Part shown: piece by piece, positions 60,496 through 64,000 of the stretch
How positions within the stretch are numbered: the first letter of the stretch is position 1
How the letters are laid out: each line of letters starts with the position of its first letter
Assembly (NCBI GenBank): GCA_018292915.2
Contig: JACVVK020000168.1
Coordinates: 964,501 to 1,028,500, forward strand
DNA: 64,000 nt
Reading direction: 5' to 3'
From: Batillaria attramentaria
Taxonomy: Eukaryota; Mollusca; Gastropoda; Batillariidae
Position numbers and translations under genes: made by a program
The notes under the pieces: generated by a model
Told to the model about the DNA's origin: nothing
Database searches by the model: none
The model's input: the letters and a program-made list of their open reading frames with translations, nothing else

Positions 60496-60748
60496 TGCTG
60501 TCATTGACGAAACGGGTTTTGCATCTATACGTAAAATACCACAATCATTTCTCTGATCTGTTCTACGAACTCACAGTAAAGGTATGAATATACCAGTGAG
60601 TTCAATTTTGTAAATATATTATTGTAATTGTCTGTCAAGGCACAGTTATGCCACCCTTCCATACTTGTACTTTTAGTCATTAATCCATCTTACCATCATT
60701 TCAAACAACAAATATTGATTCGTCTACCCATCCACCCTAAATCTATCT

Positions 60749-60752
60749 CCCC

Positions 60753-60783
<31 letters not shown>
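60749..60783. repeat. Poly-C tract
   Basis: About 34 C in a row, followed at 60853-60935 by a CT-rich low-complexity tract. Confidence 0.88.
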
Positions 60784-61289
60784 TGTGTGTCTGAATCACA
60801 TGAGATACAAGATACATGGGAAATTACAATGTCCGCTTAAAACATCACAGTCTTTCTCTCTCTCTCCCTCCCTCTCTCTCTCTCTGTCCCTCCCTCTCTC
60901 CTCCGCCCCTTCTCCCTTTCTCTCTCCCTCCCCCTCCACACCCACAAAGTCCATTTCAATAAGAATCCATGCAGTAGAAGAAATACAAATAAATACATAC
61001 ACAAATAGATACACGCAATAAAAACAGAAAAAAAATACAGTTTGGCATCACAATGAACCTGAAAAGGAATAAGCTTGAACATGTTTTATTAGTTACAACG
61101 CGCTTTTACATTGTAAATCAGCCTCATCAGTTAGATATCTCAACTGGTAAACCATTGCCCATGTGTCATGAATTTGGCTAGTGTAAAAACTGTCCATATC
61201 CACTATTAGTCGCAGTGTCAAATTTGAATAGAAAATTATGTGTACATAAGAAAAGCAGCCTGACCACTAGACTACTCTCTACCGCAAGA

Positions 61290-61375
61290 TTTTAATAATA
61301 ATAATAATAATGAGGATTTTTATAGCGCCTAATCTCCGAAGCCGGGGCTCTAGGCGCTTTACAAATGTATACAAA
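61290..61375 (-). mobile_element. CR1/L2-like LINE 3' tail
   Basis: On the minus strand it reads 'gcgcctagagcccc...gcgctataaaaatcctc' followed by ATT repeats, a typical 3' end of a truncated LINE. An ACAT microsatellite lies at 61441-61466. Confidence 0.55.
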
Positions 61376-62034
61376 AAGGTGATAAATAAACACATGAATA
61401 ATAGATAAATAATCAACTAAATAAATACGAATAAAAGGCGTACATACATACATACATACATACATGTAGTCAGGCATACAGTCAGACATACATACAAGTA
61501 CTGACACATACATACACACCAACATCCGATACACACCTACATACATACACACTGCAAAGACAACGGGTTGGTGTTGGTTGTTTTCATCATCAACATTGTA
61601 AATACAGTATGTACAAGTTATAAATAGTCATGAAAATAAATATACAGAACTTGTGTCGCGCTATGTTTGCACGTATTTCAAATTTGAAAAAAAAAAAAAA
61701 ATAAAAAAAAACCTAAGCGAATATAACATAAATCAAGCGCATATATCATAAATTAGCATGTCAGCATCTCCGTATCAGTAGTTCCAACGCACCCCAAAAG
61801 TATGATAATAGTAATAATAATAAACACACAGTGAGAAAGTGAGCATTCAGGCTGAAAGCTACGCAAGCATAAATACCCAGGACCTGTGTTGTACCATAGT
61901 GTATTGGGTACCACCAGACATGAAGCCTTCATTTTTTTTTCTATTTTATTGTCCCTTTTCGGGAAATTTGGGCTGCTTCCCCCCCCCCCCCCCCCCCGGG
62001 GGAAGCGCGTCGTCGCGTTGCAACGCCACCCTAC

Positions 62035-62205
62035 CTACCTATCCTGTTTTCCAGTTTTGCTGGGGGGAGGAAAGCCGGATAACCCGGACAGAAACCTCTG
62101 ATGACAGCCTGGTACGTTCAACCCGGGATCGAACCCACGCTTTGCCGTAACAGTGGTGACGGTCGTTCAGAGGTCCGACGCGCTACCTATTAGACCACCG
62201 CTTAA
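62035..62205 (-). mobile_element. tRNA-like SINE (family 3 or related)
   Basis: The reverse complement has GTGGTCTAATAGGTAGCGCG and a B box GGTTCGATCCCGGG, then a tail with 'gtccgggttatccggctttcc'. The region 61380-62030 shows no gene. Confidence 0.6.
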
Positions 62206-62536
62206 AACGCGCGCGCGCGCACACACACACACACACTACTTTACAGGGATGTTGCAAGTAGCCTTGAATGCAAACCTGTGGTTGTATGTATATTGCATTT
62301 TGGTATCATGCTGCTATGCAAATAAAGTTCTCTGCTTTGCTTCCACGAGTTTTGGAGACATTATTTCTTTCTTTTTTATCACACAACGACACCGACAGTT
62401 TGACACACATTTAACATTCACTTGTTATACACCAAAAATGGATTCTACGGCATTAAAAAAAGTGATGTTCAACGCATTTTTAAAAATTCCAGCAGCTCTC
62501 AACGGTTTTTTACATTTTGATATCGTTGCTTAAAAG

Positions 62537-63092
62537 TTAAACTCGTTTGTCCTGACGTTCAGCTTTTTCTTTTTTGCTCTTCCCGAATCCCATCCTTTTA
62601 AGAGGATTTTTACTCTTCTTCCTCTTAGTTTTAGTAACATCGGCACTCTCTGCAGGTTGTCCCGTCTCTGTTAACATAACCTCGCTTTCATCATAGTCAT
62701 CAGCTGCGGCTGGATGTCCAGTTTCTGTCACCCTGGCTTCTGCCTTCGCCCCCTCAGGCGACGCAGCCACCTGCAGTCCTCCTCTATTGTGCGCCTCCTC
62801 TTTCTCAACGCCTGAAGGGGGAGACACACTGGCGGGGTTCATATCTAGAACATTTTGACGAGGGGGTTCTTTTCTTGCGTTAGCTATTCCCAGCAAAGTA
62901 GAGAGTTCGTTGGTTTCGCTCAGAGCCGTGAGTACACTCCTAATGTAATCTTCATCTGAGCGTGGCTGGGGGTTTGAACCATCTTTGTTCTCGGTATTTT
63001 CGTCAGCTGAAGACAGTCCTTTTTCTGTCATTTCTATCCCTTTCTCGTTTGTTTTGGCCGGTGGTGCGCGACGTTGAAGCAGCTCTCGAACG
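62537..63092 (-). CDS. Third membrane protein: terminal cytoplasmic exon
   Basis: Acceptor TTTTTCAG on the minus strand. The first base completes an arginine codon begun in the exon at 63379-63505. About 185 residues of hydrophilic tail: RELLQRR, acidic/serine stretches, SDEDYIRSVLTALSE, two repeated phrases (VTETGHPA and LTETGQPA), and a lysine-rich end (KTKRKKSKNPLKRMGFGKSKKEK). No enzyme domain is seen. It is a likely signalling or trafficking tail; family unknown. Confidence 0.72.
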
Positions 63093-63248
63093 CTGAAAAA
63101 CAAAATCACGTTTCCTGTACTGAAATGGCAGACAATTCATAAATGATAATGAGGAACTAACATTTGAGATGCTGCGTTTTGGTTACACTGAAAAACGTTA
63201 GACAAATTGTGAAAACACAGACATCTGCCCCACTACTAATGATGCAGT

Positions 63249-63250
63249 TT

Positions 63251-63312
<62 letters not shown>
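63249..63312. repeat. CA microsatellite between the two minus-strand exons
   Basis: An uninterrupted CA run (TG on the gene strand) in the intron. Confidence 0.92.
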
Positions 63313-63315
<3 letters not shown>

Positions 63316-63378
63316 CGTACGAAAGAAAGTAGATCATTTATCAATCTGCATGGATGCGTCACAAGCCTGTTGACATAC

Positions 63379-63505
63379 CGTTTTTGGAAGACGAACAGAA
63401 GAACAGCTGCAAGAATGAGTAGGATGAGAATTACAACCACGACAATTAGGCCTGTCGTCATCATCCGCCCGTCCTCCACAGCATTACCCAGTTTTGACAC
63501 TTGTT
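63379..63505 (-). CDS. Third membrane protein: transmembrane exon
   Basis: 127 bases on the minus strand between TCTTTCTCAG and GTATGT, phase 1 to 2. It encodes a short stalk (QVSKLGNAVEDGR), the span GLIVVVVILILLILAAVLLF and the basic QKR. The phase-1 start is typical of an ectodomain junction, so more exons should lie beyond the right edge. It may be another receptor of the cluster, in opposite orientation. Confidence 0.72.
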
Positions 63506-63631
63506 CTGAGAAAGAGAACAAGTGACCTGTGAATGTAGTTCCCGAGCAGCATCCCCCGCCCCTCCCGGGCCCCCTTTTTTCTTTTTTCTTTTCTTTTTGG
63601 CTCACTTGTGTAACAAAGTGAGTTTATCCGT

Positions 63632-63636
<5 letters not shown>

Positions 63637-63688
<52 letters not shown>

Positions 63689-63777
63689 GTGTGTGTGCGT
63701 GCGTGCGTGTGCGTGTGTGTGTGTGTGTGCGTGCGTGCGTGCGTGTGCGTGCGTGCGTGCGTGTGTGCGTGTGTGTA
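63637..63777. repeat. TG/GCGTG microsatellite
   Basis: A TG run passing into CGTG and GCGTGC units. The sequence after it to the right edge shows no exon. Confidence 0.9.
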
Positions 63778-64000
63778 TTTGTGTGTCCACAGTAAACCTT
63801 AACATTGGCCTTTTCTCAGAATCTACAAGCAGCGGAGGCACCAAACTTGGCTTGGTGATATACAACCATACGACCTTTCAAAACATACCATTTTGAATTT
63901 ACAAACATACTCTTTTGAATGACCTTGACCCATCTCACAAGTGAGCCGAGGGGGCTTCTGCCTCTCTGGTTTGTTTTGGTTTGTTAGAGGCCTCATCCCT

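Overview
The window is eukaryotic and animal. It has interrupted genes with GT/AG introns, many CA/TG and other microsatellites, many tRNA-derived SINEs with A and B boxes, and several non-LTR retrotransposons. The repeat style and the lack of synteny with anything I know suggest a lophotrochozoan, most likely a marine gastropod. That assignment is an impression from the repeats, not proof.

Layout. 1-4 kb is repeats. 4.1-5.45 kb (minus strand) is one long uninterrupted ORF for a secreted or anchored protein with an HxE / PC...C pattern like zinc-dependent deaminases. 12.3-35.3 kb (plus strand) is receptor gene 1: three copies of a three-exon module (A, B, C; two Ig-like domains per module), a further Ig-like exon D, a transmembrane exon, and a damaged cytoplasmic tail with tandem DY-containing repeats. 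36.5-59.2 kb is a tandem duplicate, receptor gene 2, with two A-B-C modules spliced in phase to a different transmembrane exon and an intact tail of about 280 residues rich in proline and tyrosine motifs. At the right edge (62.5-63.5 kb, minus strand) are the last two exons of a third membrane protein.

Every module exon keeps its length and phase across all copies: A is 1-1, B is 1-2 and C is 2-1. All fifteen are open, so modules can be gained, lost or skipped without breaking the frame. No signal-peptide exon was found for either receptor gene.

Mobile DNA explains most of the rest. A nested stack fills the A2-B2 intron: a hAT-like element with 14-bp inverted ends carries G-rich tandem repeats, those carry a 1.6-kb repeat, and that carries a 7.3-kb L1-like LINE. 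A complete, apparently intact I-group LINE sits in the gene 2 upstream copy. A long-inverted-repeat element occurs as a 3.5-kb copy in an intron and as a 0.55-kb copy inside the coding tail of gene 1. A pogo-like element separates the two duplicate copies. There is also a decayed Ty3-like gag/protease fragment and many SINEs, one of them inside exon D. How the deaminase-like gene and the receptors relate is unknown. Their proximity suggests an immune-type cluster, but that is inference.
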